NCBI GenBank assembly: GCA_937895825.1
Contig: CALBKP010000014.1
Coordinates: 1-13,489 of the forward strand
Origin: an uncultured Alistipes sp.
GTDB taxonomy: Bacteria; Bacteroidota; Bacteroidia; Bacteroidales; Rikenellaceae
Length of the DNA: 13,489 bases
Direction of reading: 5' to 3'
Under the pieces are notes generated by a model. The model was given only the letters and a program-made list of their open reading frames with translations, did not search any database and had not been told where the DNA came from. Below, piece after piece: positions 1-6,631 of this stretch. The translations under genes were made by a program, and so were the position numbers. The number at the start of each line of letters is the position of its first letter. The stretch's first letter is position 1.

Positions 1-415
1 AGGCTACGCCATCCTCCTCGCTACCCTCAAATACGGTAGCATACATACGGCTCTTGTCAAGCTTGTATACCTCGGTGAGCAACTCCCATGCCCACTCGAT
101 AGCCTCCTTCTTGAAGTAGTCGCCATATGACCAGTTGCCAAGCATCTCGAACATGGTGTGGTGATAGGTGTCGTGACCTACCTCCTCCAAGTCGTTATTC
201 TTACCCGATACACGCAAACACTTCTGCGTGTCGGCTACGCGAGGCCAACGACGTGGTGCATTGCCAAGGAAGATATCCTTGAACTGGTTCATACCTGCAT
301 TGGTAAACATCAGTGTAGGGTCGTTTTTTACGACCATCGGAGCCGAGGGTACAATCTCGTGCTGCTTGGAGCGGAAGAACTCCAAAAATGCTTCTCTTAC
401 TTTATTCGATTCCAT
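1..415 (-). CDS. alaS: Alanyl-tRNA synthetase, N-terminal part (gene runs off the left edge)
   Basis: Cytoplasmic class II aminoacyl-tRNA synthetase that charges tRNA-Ala with alanine. Reading the minus strand from the ATG at 415-413 gives about 138 residues beginning MESNKVREAFLEFFRSK. They include the family hallmark FTNAGMNQFKDIFLG, then QKCLRVSGKNNDLEEVGH and HHTMFEMLGNWSYGDYF, which line up with the start of the E. coli enzyme's catalytic domain (class II motifs 1 and 2). The full protein should be about 870 residues, so only the first sixth is here; the rest of the catalytic domain, the editing domain and C-Ala lie outside. No frameshift is seen. The gene is transcribed divergently from the M23 peptidase gene at 529, an arrangement I recall from other Bacteroidales. 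The assignment is essentially certain; only the downstream part is unknown. Confidence 0.97.
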   Translation of the reverse strand, partial: MESNKVREAFLEFFRSKQHEIVPSAPMVVKNDPTLMFTNAGMNQFKDIFLGNAPRRWPRVADTQKCLRVSGKNNDLEEVGHDTYHHTMFEMLGNWSYGDYFKKEAIEWAWELLTEVYKLDKSRMYATVFEGSEEDGVA

Positions 416-456
416 ATATCTTAAATATTATTTTTTATACCTATATTTTATAGCGG

Positions 457-487
457 TTGCAAAATTACACAATTTCCTTTAATTTTG
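457..487 (+). promoter_or_regulatory. Promoter of the M23 peptidase group
   Basis: A TTG at 457-459 (-33 element) is followed after exactly 20 bases by TAATTTTG at 480-487 (-7 element). This matches the sigma-70-type promoter of Bacteroidota. Transcription should start near 492-495, leaving a leader of roughly 35 bases before the ATG at 529. The spacer contains the oppositely directed -7 box of alaS, so both promoters cannot easily be occupied at once. Confidence 0.7.
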
Positions 488-489
488 CA
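458..489. repeat. Perfect 10-bp inverted repeat between divergent genes
   Basis: TGCAAAATTA at 458-467 and TAATTTTGCA at 480-489 are exact reverse complements separated by 12 bases. Each arm contains a TAnnTTTG-type box pointing outward, one toward alaS and one toward the M23 gene. The repeat could simply be two mirror-image promoters, or also an operator for a regulator binding as a dimer. The sequence alone does not decide. Confidence 0.75.
460..467 (-). promoter_or_regulatory. Candidate -7 box of the alaS promoter
   Basis: On the minus strand this reads TAATTTTG, a full match to the Bacteroidota -7 consensus TAnnTTTG. It would place the transcript start near 453-456 and give alaS a leader of about 40 bases. 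No TTTG or TTG is found 19-21 bases further upstream, so the -33 element is missing or degenerate and confidence is moderate. The box is one arm of the inverted repeat at 458-489. Confidence 0.5.
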
Positions 490-528
490 TCGTTATTTGT
501 GATATTTTAAAAAAAATTATTTTATCGG

Positions 529-1467
529 ATGAGTAACGTCAAGAATATAAGTCTAAAGAGGGTGAAGCGTAGATGGCCCAAGGGCTACGCTATGTTCATA
601 CGTCTTTTGGTGGCGCTACTTATTGCTGTCGTTAGCAATGTGCTGATTTCTATCTGGTTCGACACACCAAAGATGTCGAAAATACGTCGCGATAACCGCC
701 AGCTCGTAGCTCAATATAACATTCTTCAAGAGAAGATACGCTCGGCAGAGCACGCCCTTGCCGATGTCAAACATCGCGACCAATACGTCTATCGCCCATT
801 GCTCGGTATAGACACACTACGCATCCCACAAGTATACTCCGAGTATAACGACTCAAAATATGCCGAGCTACCCGATGGCGAGTATGGCGATATGATTGTC
901 GATGGTTGGAAGAATATCGATAGGCTCACACGTGAGTTGTACTATGCTTCTGTATCGTTAGACGATACGCAGGATCTTGCCGAGAATAAAGAGGAGTTCT
1001 CAACGGTTATTCCGGCAATATGGCCCATCGACCGCACGAAACTAAACTATGTTAGTAGCCTGTATGGTATGCGCATGCATCCGAGGTATGGCTACTGGAA
1101 GATGCACGAGGGCATCGACCTCTCGGCACCTAAGGGCACTCCGGTATATGCTACGGGTAATGGTGTTGTTGTTCGCTCTGGCTGGCGACCCGGTTATGGC
1201 GAGCTTATCGAGCTAAACCATGGCTTCGGTTATAAGACACGTTATGGTCACCTGGCTAAGCGATACGTACAGCCTGGCGATAGTGTTACTCGCGGACAAG
1301 TTATTGGCGAGGTAGGTAATACGGGTGTATCCTCAGGAGCACATCTACACTACGAGGTTCGCTTCCGTGATAATACTGTCAACCCTATCCACTATTTCAA
1401 CAAAGATATGTCGCCTGAGGCCTATATTGACCTCATGAAGCAACTTGAGGAGTCAACGCAAAAGTAA
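529..1467 (+). CDS. Membrane-anchored M23 (LytM-type) peptidase with coiled coil, first of a tandem pair
   Basis: Probable peptidoglycan endopeptidase acting in the periplasm. The N-terminus is basic (residues 9-18), followed by one hydrophobic membrane segment at about 24-44. Residues about 50-85 are charged and heptad-like, consistent with a short coiled coil. The C-terminal peptidase domain (about 180-295) has the complete M23 zinc site: H193 and D197 in HEGID, H241 in RYGHL, and H272 and H274 in HLHYE. It should therefore be active, unlike EnvC/NlpD-type activators that lack ligands. The 312-residue length and the anchor-coil-M23 layout are usual for Bacteroidota proteins of this kind. 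The ATG lies about 35 bases after the predicted transcript start and no Shine-Dalgarno is seen, as is normal in this phylum. It is followed after 8 bases by a paralog. The exact bond cleaved cannot be read from the sequence. Confidence 0.9.
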   Translation: MSNVKNISLKRVKRRWPKGYAMFIRLLVALLIAVVSNVLISIWFDTPKMSKIRRDNRQLVAQYNILQEKIRSAEHALADVKHRDQYVYRPLLGIDTLRIPQVYSEYNDSKYAELPDGEYGDMIVDGWKNIDRLTRELYYASVSLDDTQDLAENKEEFSTVIPAIWPIDRTKLNYVSSLYGMRMHPRYGYWKMHEGIDLSAPKGTPVYATGNGVVVRSGWRPGYGELIELNHGFGYKTRYGHLAKRYVQPGDSVTRGQVIGEVGNTGVSSGAHLHYEVRFRDNTVNPIHYFNKDMSPEAYIDLMKQLEESTQK

Positions 1468-1475
1468 TTGATCAA

Positions 1476-2420
1476 ATGGGACTTATGGATATAAAATCAC
1501 GTAAAACTTCACGTCGCAGCCGTAGGATAATACCTATTGCTATCAACCTCCTTGTGTGGGTAGCAATGGTATTTATGTGGTGGGGCATTTTATCACTTGT
1601 GGTAGATATGCCAGCAGAGTATAAGCTACGCCACTCGACGGATGATTTACGTATTGAATACAACAAACAATTAGAGAGATACGATTCGTTATATAATGTA
1701 CTTGATAATGTTGTTAGACGCGACGAGAATGTCTTTAGAAAGCTATTCGAGTCTAACCCTTATAATCTGAGTGCGGATATAGACAATGAGCGTATTGAGC
1801 TGTATGAGGAGTTGATGGATATGAACAGCTACGAATTGCTACTTACATTAGAACAACATATCCAACATGCTGAACGACAAGAGAAAGATATTGTATATGC
1901 ACATAACAATCTTAAGTCTAATATATCAAACGGCACAATGACAATAGATTGTGTACCTGCAATTCAACCTGTCAACAATAGACAGCTTACCCTTCTTGCC
2001 GCAGGTAAAAAGCCATTAATTAATCCATTTCATCGTGCTATGCGTGAGCATCATGGAGTTGATTATCTCGTACCAGAAGGAACAGCCGTTTTTGCTACTG
2101 CAGACGGAGTAGTTGAGTCTTTATCGGAAAAGAATACTACGCACGGCAAGGCTATCACAATAGACCACGGCAACGGCTATGAAACGTCGTATAGTCACCT
2201 CCTTGATATTAGGGTAAAGAAGGGGCAGAGCGTAAAACGTGGAGACATAATCGCTCTATCGGGTAATAGCGGCCTTTCGTTTGCGCCACATCTTCACTAT
2301 GAGGTGAGGTATAATGACATGCGCGTTGACCCTGTGCATTACTTTTTTTTAGAGCTTAGTCCCGCGGAGTATCAGCGCATGATTCGTATTGCGCTATCAA
2401 GCATGCAATCATTTGATTAG
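1476..2420 (+). CDS. Membrane-anchored M23 (LytM-type) peptidase, second of a tandem pair
   Basis: Paralog of the preceding protein with the same architecture: basic N-terminus, membrane segment at about 18-43, polar helical linker, and M23 domain in the C-terminal third. The zinc ligands are intact and nearly co-positioned: H192 and D196 (HHGVD), H241 (SYSHL), H272 and H274 (HLHYE). The shared tail (DPVHYF here, NPIHYF in the first, each followed by an SP-x-x-Y segment) supports duplication. The linkers are much less alike and this gene looks richer in A and T, so the duplication is probably old. The ATG at 1476 is used; a second ATG at 1485 would remove three residues and cannot be excluded. 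The 8-base gap from the first gene and the 1-base gap to the next suggest one transcript. Likely role is cell-wall cleavage or remodelling, perhaps on a different substrate or partner from the first. Confidence 0.88.
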   Translation: MGLMDIKSRKTSRRSRRIIPIAINLLVWVAMVFMWWGILSLVVDMPAEYKLRHSTDDLRIEYNKQLERYDSLYNVLDNVVRRDENVFRKLFESNPYNLSADIDNERIELYEELMDMNSYELLLTLEQHIQHAERQEKDIVYAHNNLKSNISNGTMTIDCVPAIQPVNNRQLTLLAAGKKPLINPFHRAMREHHGVDYLVPEGTAVFATADGVVESLSEKNTTHGKAITIDHGNGYETSYSHLLDIRVKKGQSVKRGDIIALSGNSGLSFAPHLHYEVRYNDMRVDPVHYFFLELSPAEYQRMIRIALSSMQSFD

Positions 2421-2421
2421 T

Positions 2422-2985
2422 ATGGCTCAGTTAAAGTTGATTCTATTAGACTTTGATGGTACGTTAGTCGACACTCGTCGGGCTAATGCCGAGGCATATA
2501 TCGCTACACTCTCAGAGGTTGGTATAGACCTTACGATTGAAGAGTATCTTGATCGTTTCTTCGGTGTCAGATGTATGGAGTTTATGCGAATGGTAGGCAT
2601 TGAGGATGAATCTAAGATTATGGAACTACGCCGCCGTAAGATTGAACTATATCCTCATTTCTTCGATTCGGTTGTTCTAAATACACCTCTTTGGGAGTGG
2701 TGTCAGATGTTAAAACGCATGGGAATTAAGGTGTGGATAGTATCTACTGGACATATAGATAACATCCGCAATGTAATAAATCACTTGAATCTAAATTATG
2801 GCATTGATGGTATTATATCAGGAGATGACGTATCAAACCCTAAGCCTTCGCCTGAATGTTTCCTTAAGGCTATGGGAATAGTTGGAGTACGACCCGACGA
2901 GACCATTATCTTTGAAGATTCTCACGTGGGCCTTGAGGCGGCTCGAGCCAGTGGTGCTGCGTATGTCAAAATAGAGATGCAATAA
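2422..2985 (+). CDS. HAD-superfamily hydrolase (phosphatase or phosphoglucomutase-like)
   Basis: Cytoplasmic haloacid dehalogenase-type phosphatase of 187 residues. All four HAD motifs are present: motif I DFDGT with nucleophile D10 and acid D12, motif II VSTG with S108/T109, motif III K141 in NPKPSPE, and motif IV E165-D166 in FEDSHVG. The FEDSHVG and PKPSPE patterns are typical of subfamily IA (phosphoglycolate phosphatase, beta-phosphoglucomutase and relatives), with a helical cap between motifs I and II. The substrate cannot be told. I place the start at the ATG at 2422, one base after the M23 stop. An in-frame upstream extension to 2389 would add 11 residues before the natural beginning MAQLKLILLDFDGT and is unlikely. 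It probably shares the transcript of the two peptidase genes, but a functional link to the cell wall is only inference. Confidence 0.88.
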   Translation: MAQLKLILLDFDGTLVDTRRANAEAYIATLSEVGIDLTIEEYLDRFFGVRCMEFMRMVGIEDESKIMELRRRKIELYPHFFDSVVLNTPLWEWCQMLKRMGIKVWIVSTGHIDNIRNVINHLNLNYGIDGIISGDDVSNPKPSPECFLKAMGIVGVRPDETIIFEDSHVGLEAARASGAAYVKIEMQ

Positions 2986-3001
2986 AAATAGTAGTCATAG
3001 T

Positions 3002-3033
3002 TTTGGAGAATTGAGTTTTTTTATCTAATTTTA
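3002..3033 (+). promoter_or_regulatory. Candidate promoter for the GIN-domain protein and addBA
   Basis: TTTG at 3002-3005 is followed after exactly 20 bases by TAATTTTA at 3026-3033. It differs from the Bacteroidota -7 consensus TAnnTTTG only in the last base. The start point would be near 3038-3041, giving a short leader of about 20 bases before the ATG at 3061. No terminator hairpin is seen between the HAD gene and this site. Confidence 0.6.
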
Positions 3034-3060
3034 TGCATTGAAATCTCTAAAACTAATAAT

Positions 3061-3774
3061 ATGAGAAGGTTTATTCTTATACTTAACATTATAGTATGCT
3101 CTGTATTTTTTGCAGCAGCACAGGAGACGACCATTGAACAAAATCGCCCTATAAAGGAGTTCCTATCGAGCTTTAAAGCTATTCATGTAGACGCTCCTAT
3201 TAAGCTAAAACTTATCAAGATCGGTGAGAACGAAGCTCCATACATTATCTATGACACTAAGGGTGTTTACACATCTAAGTTTACTTTTGAGGTAGATCGC
3301 AAAAATAGTACATTAAAAATCAGCGAACGTAGTGATTCTAAACGCGTAAGTATAACTGAGGTAGAGGTTTACTTCACCAATCTTACAGACATCTCCATAT
3401 CAAAGGCCGATGTAACGGTTGATGGTGTGCTTGAGTCTCAGCTCTTGGATGTCTATGTATCTAACGATGCTCTATTTGTCTCTGAGGTGAACGTTATGGA
3501 TCTTATGATCTTTGCGGCAGGTAAGAGCCGTATAATACTATCTGGCACAGCGCGTTACCAGACTGCCGACATCTCCACTGCTGAGTATGATGCGGGTTCT
3601 TTGGGTACAACATCGACCATCGCCGAGGCATCGCATAATGCTGTTATTAAGCTAAATGCGTCGGAGCGACTCGAGGCCAAGACCTCGACTGGCGGTAAGG
3701 TCTACTATGTATCTCAGCCTGTAATCTTAAGAAGTGAGGTTACACTCTTTGGCGGTGAAATCGTGAAATTATAA
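3061..3774 (+). CDS. Secreted GIN-domain (DUF2807) protein
   Basis: Predicted exported protein of 237 residues. The first 20 or so residues form a signal peptide: MRR, a hydrophobic core ILILNIIVCSVFF, then AAAQ with cleavage near residue 20-21. The absence of a lipobox cysteine at that site argues against a lipoprotein. The rest is rich in short alternating beta-strand patterns such as LLDVYVSNDALFVSEVNV and a later ADIST...DAGSLG stretch. That fits the right-handed beta-helix-like 'head GIN domain' of DUF2807 proteins, which are common in Bacteroidota and called putative auto-transporter adhesins, although their function is not established. It has its own likely promoter and lies 13 bases before the addB-like gene. 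Co-transcription with DNA-repair genes is probably a matter of layout rather than shared function. Confidence 0.75.
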   Translation: MRRFILILNIIVCSVFFAAAQETTIEQNRPIKEFLSSFKAIHVDAPIKLKLIKIGENEAPYIIYDTKGVYTSKFTFEVDRKNSTLKISERSDSKRVSITEVEVYFTNLTDISISKADVTVDGVLESQLLDVYVSNDALFVSEVNVMDLMIFAAGKSRIILSGTARYQTADISTAEYDAGSLGTTSTIAEASHNAVIKLNASERLEAKTSTGGKVYYVSQPVILRSEVTLFGGEIVKL

Positions 3775-3787
3775 CCGAGACCATACG

Positions 3788-6631
3788 ATGCAGACATTTC
3801 TTAAGGAGCTTGCCAAGACGCTCCTGGATCGTTATTCTGGCGACCTATCGCAACTTGTCGTGCTCTTTCCTTCGCTGCGTGCTCGTAGCTTCTTCAATGA
3901 TGCCATCTCGCAACTTGTCGACACGCCAGTATGGCAGCCAAAATGGACTACCATAGATGAACTTATGGAGCAAGGCTCTGGGTTGGTACGTGGTGATCGC
4001 ATTAGGCTTATCAGTGAGTTATACAAGATCTACGTAAAATATCATCCTAAGGAGACGTTCGATCGTTTCTACTTCTGGGGCGAGATGCTTATTTCGGACT
4101 TCGATATGATCGACAAATATCTCGTTGATGCATCGATGCTGCTGCGTAATATCGAGGATATCAAGGAAATTGAGGCCGATGTGTCGTATTTAACCCCAGA
4201 ACAAGAGCATATACTAAGCTTTTGGGGGAGCTTTGGCCCCTCGGAGTCATTGAGCGAGCAGAAACAACGCTTTCTTAAGGTATGGCGATCATTACCAACA
4301 ATATACAATGAGTTTCGCAGTAGACTCTTCGCGTTGGGCATCGGCTACCCCGGTATGATATATCGCCAGACGGCCGAGCGTATCAAACGCGGTGAGGATA
4401 TTGCGCTTCCAGACAAACGATATGTTATAGCTGGTTTCAATGCTCTATCAAAGAGTGAAGAGATACTATTTAACTATCTAAATAATAGCAATAACGGTTG
4501 CGAGTTCTACTGGGACTATGATCGCTATTATGTTGATAATTGCGAGCACGAAGCGGGTGCTTTTTTGCGTAGCAATCTATCAATATATCCATCGGCCGCC
4601 AGCCTCACAAATGACAACTTTACAACACAGCCCAAACGACTTCGCGCCGTTGCTTGTGCGTCCAACGTTGTGCAGGTGAAACATGTTGGCGCAATTCTGG
4701 ACGAGATCCCCTACGAGGAGTTGGACAAACGCACGGCAATAGTGCTTACTGACGAGAATATGCTCATCCCGCTACTTCATGCTCTGCCCGAGCGTGTGAA
4801 GAGTGTTAATGTAACGATGGGCTATCCGCTGAAAACTACCCTTGCATATAGCTTCATCGAACGACTTATCATCCTCCAGTCACATAGCCGACTACGCGAT
4901 GATAGGACACTCTTCTATCATCAAGACGTTATTGGCCTGTTGTCCCATCCATTTATCGTTGACTGCTGTGGCGAGAAAACTGAGGATTATACCTCGCAGA
5001 TAAACACCAATAAGTTAACCTCGGTTGATGCATCAATATTTAATGATGATGAGGTGTTACATATTGTCTTTCGCTACAAAACAGATAGTTGGTATGATTT
5101 ATCTAAATATTTAGTTGATGTTATTCAACACCTAATCGATAGGGTTGCTTTTGCCGATGTGTCGCAGTATGAGTATATGCGTGTTGTCGCCAGCGAGATA
5201 CGCAAAGTGGCGCTCTCGGTGTCGAAATGCAACATCGAGCCACCTATATCTGTTGAGGTATTTACATCGTTGCTTCGCCGCCACCTTCAGACTGTCACAA
5301 TACCCTTTGAGGGCGAGCCTCTTGAGGGTGTTCAGATAATGGGAATTCTTGAGACTCGAAATGTAGATTTCAAGAATGTCATTATACTCTCTATGACCGA
5401 TGCCAATTTCCCAGGCGATAGAACAGACCAACCCTCGTTTATCCCCTATGGTCTGCGCTTTGCTTATGGGCTACCTACACCTGAGCAACATGAGGCTATG
5501 TATGCCTACTACTTCTACCGCTTAATACAACGTGCCGAGCGAGTGGATATGCTCTACTGTTCACGTGCTGACGAGAAGAGTACCGGTGAGCGTAGTCGAT
5601 ATATATACCAGCTTGTCTACGAGTCGCCTTACAACGTAGCTATGCGCTCTGTTGGTGTCGACTTAGGACTCTCGGATATAGAACCGATCGAGGTTCAGAA
5701 GGGCGAGAAGGAGATGGCTATCCTTGAGAGGTATCTGGACTCTAAGAGTGGCTACGGATTATCACCCACAACGCTATTCAGGTATATTGAGTGTCCACTA
5801 AAGTTCTATTTTTCGACCATTGCACATCTTAAAGCCCCAGATGAACTTCTGGATAAGATTGATGCGCTCACATTTGGAAACATCTTGCACGAGACTATGC
5901 AGGATCTCTACACGCCACTCGTTGGCATCGAAAACCCACATGATAAAATATCTTTATTAAATCGTAAAGAGGTGGTTGAGAAGGCAGTAGATACGGTTAT
6001 ATGCAGGCTATTAGAGGGCGGTGACGGAGCCGCTGTTGCCGATTTCTCGGGCGACACTCTTCTTGTCAAGGAGATTATCCTAAAGTATATCATGTACGGC
6101 ATTTTGCGTTACGACACTTCTCGCGATGGCTTTACCATCATAGGACTGGAGGATCTCGCCGAGTGCGACTACCCTATCTCAGGCGATCGTGTCGTCCACC
6201 TATCGGGACGAGCTGACCGTATTGATATACTATCAAATGGGGTATTACAAATCATTGATTATAAGAGTGGAAATAGACCACACCTCGAGTTCAATGGCAT
6301 ATCAACCCTTTTCTTCGGTCGTGCCGTTGAGCGAATATCCAACATTTTCCAGACGTTGCTATACTCAATGATGCTGCACCGTAGCCGAGGTACAGAGTCG
6401 ATGCCGTCGCTCTTCTACGCCTCAAAGATGCTGAATGAGGATTACTCTCCGATGTTAACCGACAAGGAGACTGGCAAGGTTATAGAAAAATATAGTTCTG
6501 TTGCCAAGGAGTTTGAGACTGCATTGAGCGGGGTATTGGAAGAGTTGTACGACCCCGACACACCATTTAAGCAGGCGGAAGATGAGGATGCGTGTAAGTA
6601 TTGTGACTATAAAAAGATATGCAGACGATGA
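3788..6631 (+). CDS. addB: AddB-like PD-(D/E)XK nuclease subunit with iron-sulfur cysteines
   Basis: Likely second subunit of the AddAB helicase-nuclease that resects double-strand DNA ends for RecA-dependent repair. The 947-residue protein has an inactive UvrD-like body: no Walker A (GxGKT) motif is visible near the N-terminus, where it begins LVVLFPSLRARSFF. The segment around 518-545 (NVDFKNVIILSMTDANFPGD) matches the part of AddB that resembles a helicase motif. The C-terminal nuclease has H701, D810 in GRADRID, and D824-Y825-K826 in IDYKSG. Four cysteines, C669 (ECPLKFYF) and C936, C939, C945 (CKYCDYKKIC), match the split iron-sulfur staple of AddB nucleases. The ATG at 3788 gives a natural N-terminus. 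It overlaps the next gene, addA, by 4 bases. RexB is a less likely name. The sequence assigns the family well; the full mechanism is inferred from it. Confidence 0.88.
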   Translation: MQTFLKELAKTLLDRYSGDLSQLVVLFPSLRARSFFNDAISQLVDTPVWQPKWTTIDELMEQGSGLVRGDRIRLISELYKIYVKYHPKETFDRFYFWGEMLISDFDMIDKYLVDASMLLRNIEDIKEIEADVSYLTPEQEHILSFWGSFGPSESLSEQKQRFLKVWRSLPTIYNEFRSRLFALGIGYPGMIYRQTAERIKRGEDIALPDKRYVIAGFNALSKSEEILFNYLNNSNNGCEFYWDYDRYYVDNCEHEAGAFLRSNLSIYPSAASLTNDNFTTQPKRLRAVACASNVVQVKHVGAILDEIPYEELDKRTAIVLTDENMLIPLLHALPERVKSVNVTMGYPLKTTLAYSFIERLIILQSHSRLRDDRTLFYHQDVIGLLSHPFIVDCCGEKTEDYTSQINTNKLTSVDASIFNDDEVLHIVFRYKTDSWYDLSKYLVDVIQHLIDRVAFADVSQYEYMRVVASEIRKVALSVSKCNIEPPISVEVFTSLLRRHLQTVTIPFEGEPLEGVQIMGILETRNVDFKNVIILSMTDANFPGDRTDQPSFIPYGLRFAYGLPTPEQHEAMYAYYFYRLIQRAERVDMLYCSRADEKSTGERSRYIYQLVYESPYNVAMRSVGVDLGLSDIEPIEVQKGEKEMAILERYLDSKSGYGLSPTTLFRYIECPLKFYFSTIAHLKAPDELLDKIDALTFGNILHETMQDLYTPLVGIENPHDKISLLNRKEVVEKAVDTVICRLLEGGDGAAVADFSGDTLLVKEIILKYIMYGILRYDTSRDGFTIIGLEDLAECDYPISGDRVVHLSGRADRIDILSNGVLQIIDYKSGNRPHLEFNGISTLFFGRAVERISNIFQTLLYSMMLHRSRGTESMPSLFYASKMLNEDYSPMLTDKETGKVIEKYSSVAKEFETALSGVLEELYDPDTPFKQAEDEDACKYCDYKKICRR

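Noticed and set aside
158..482. Plus-strand open frames of 84-88 residues over the start of alaS
   Set aside because: They overlap conserved alaS codons on the other strand and show no family features; the second also runs through the divergent promoters.
2389..2421. Upstream extension of the HAD gene by 11 residues
   Set aside because: It would overlap the M23 gene and add a tail before the usual N-terminus, while the ATG at 2422 sits one base after the previous stop.
3848..3920. Direct repeat TCGCAACTTGTCG at 3848-3860 and 3908-3920
   Set aside because: Both copies encode SQLV in the same frame of the AddB-like gene, exactly 60 bases apart. Two copies of 13 bases are best explained by chance and shared codons.
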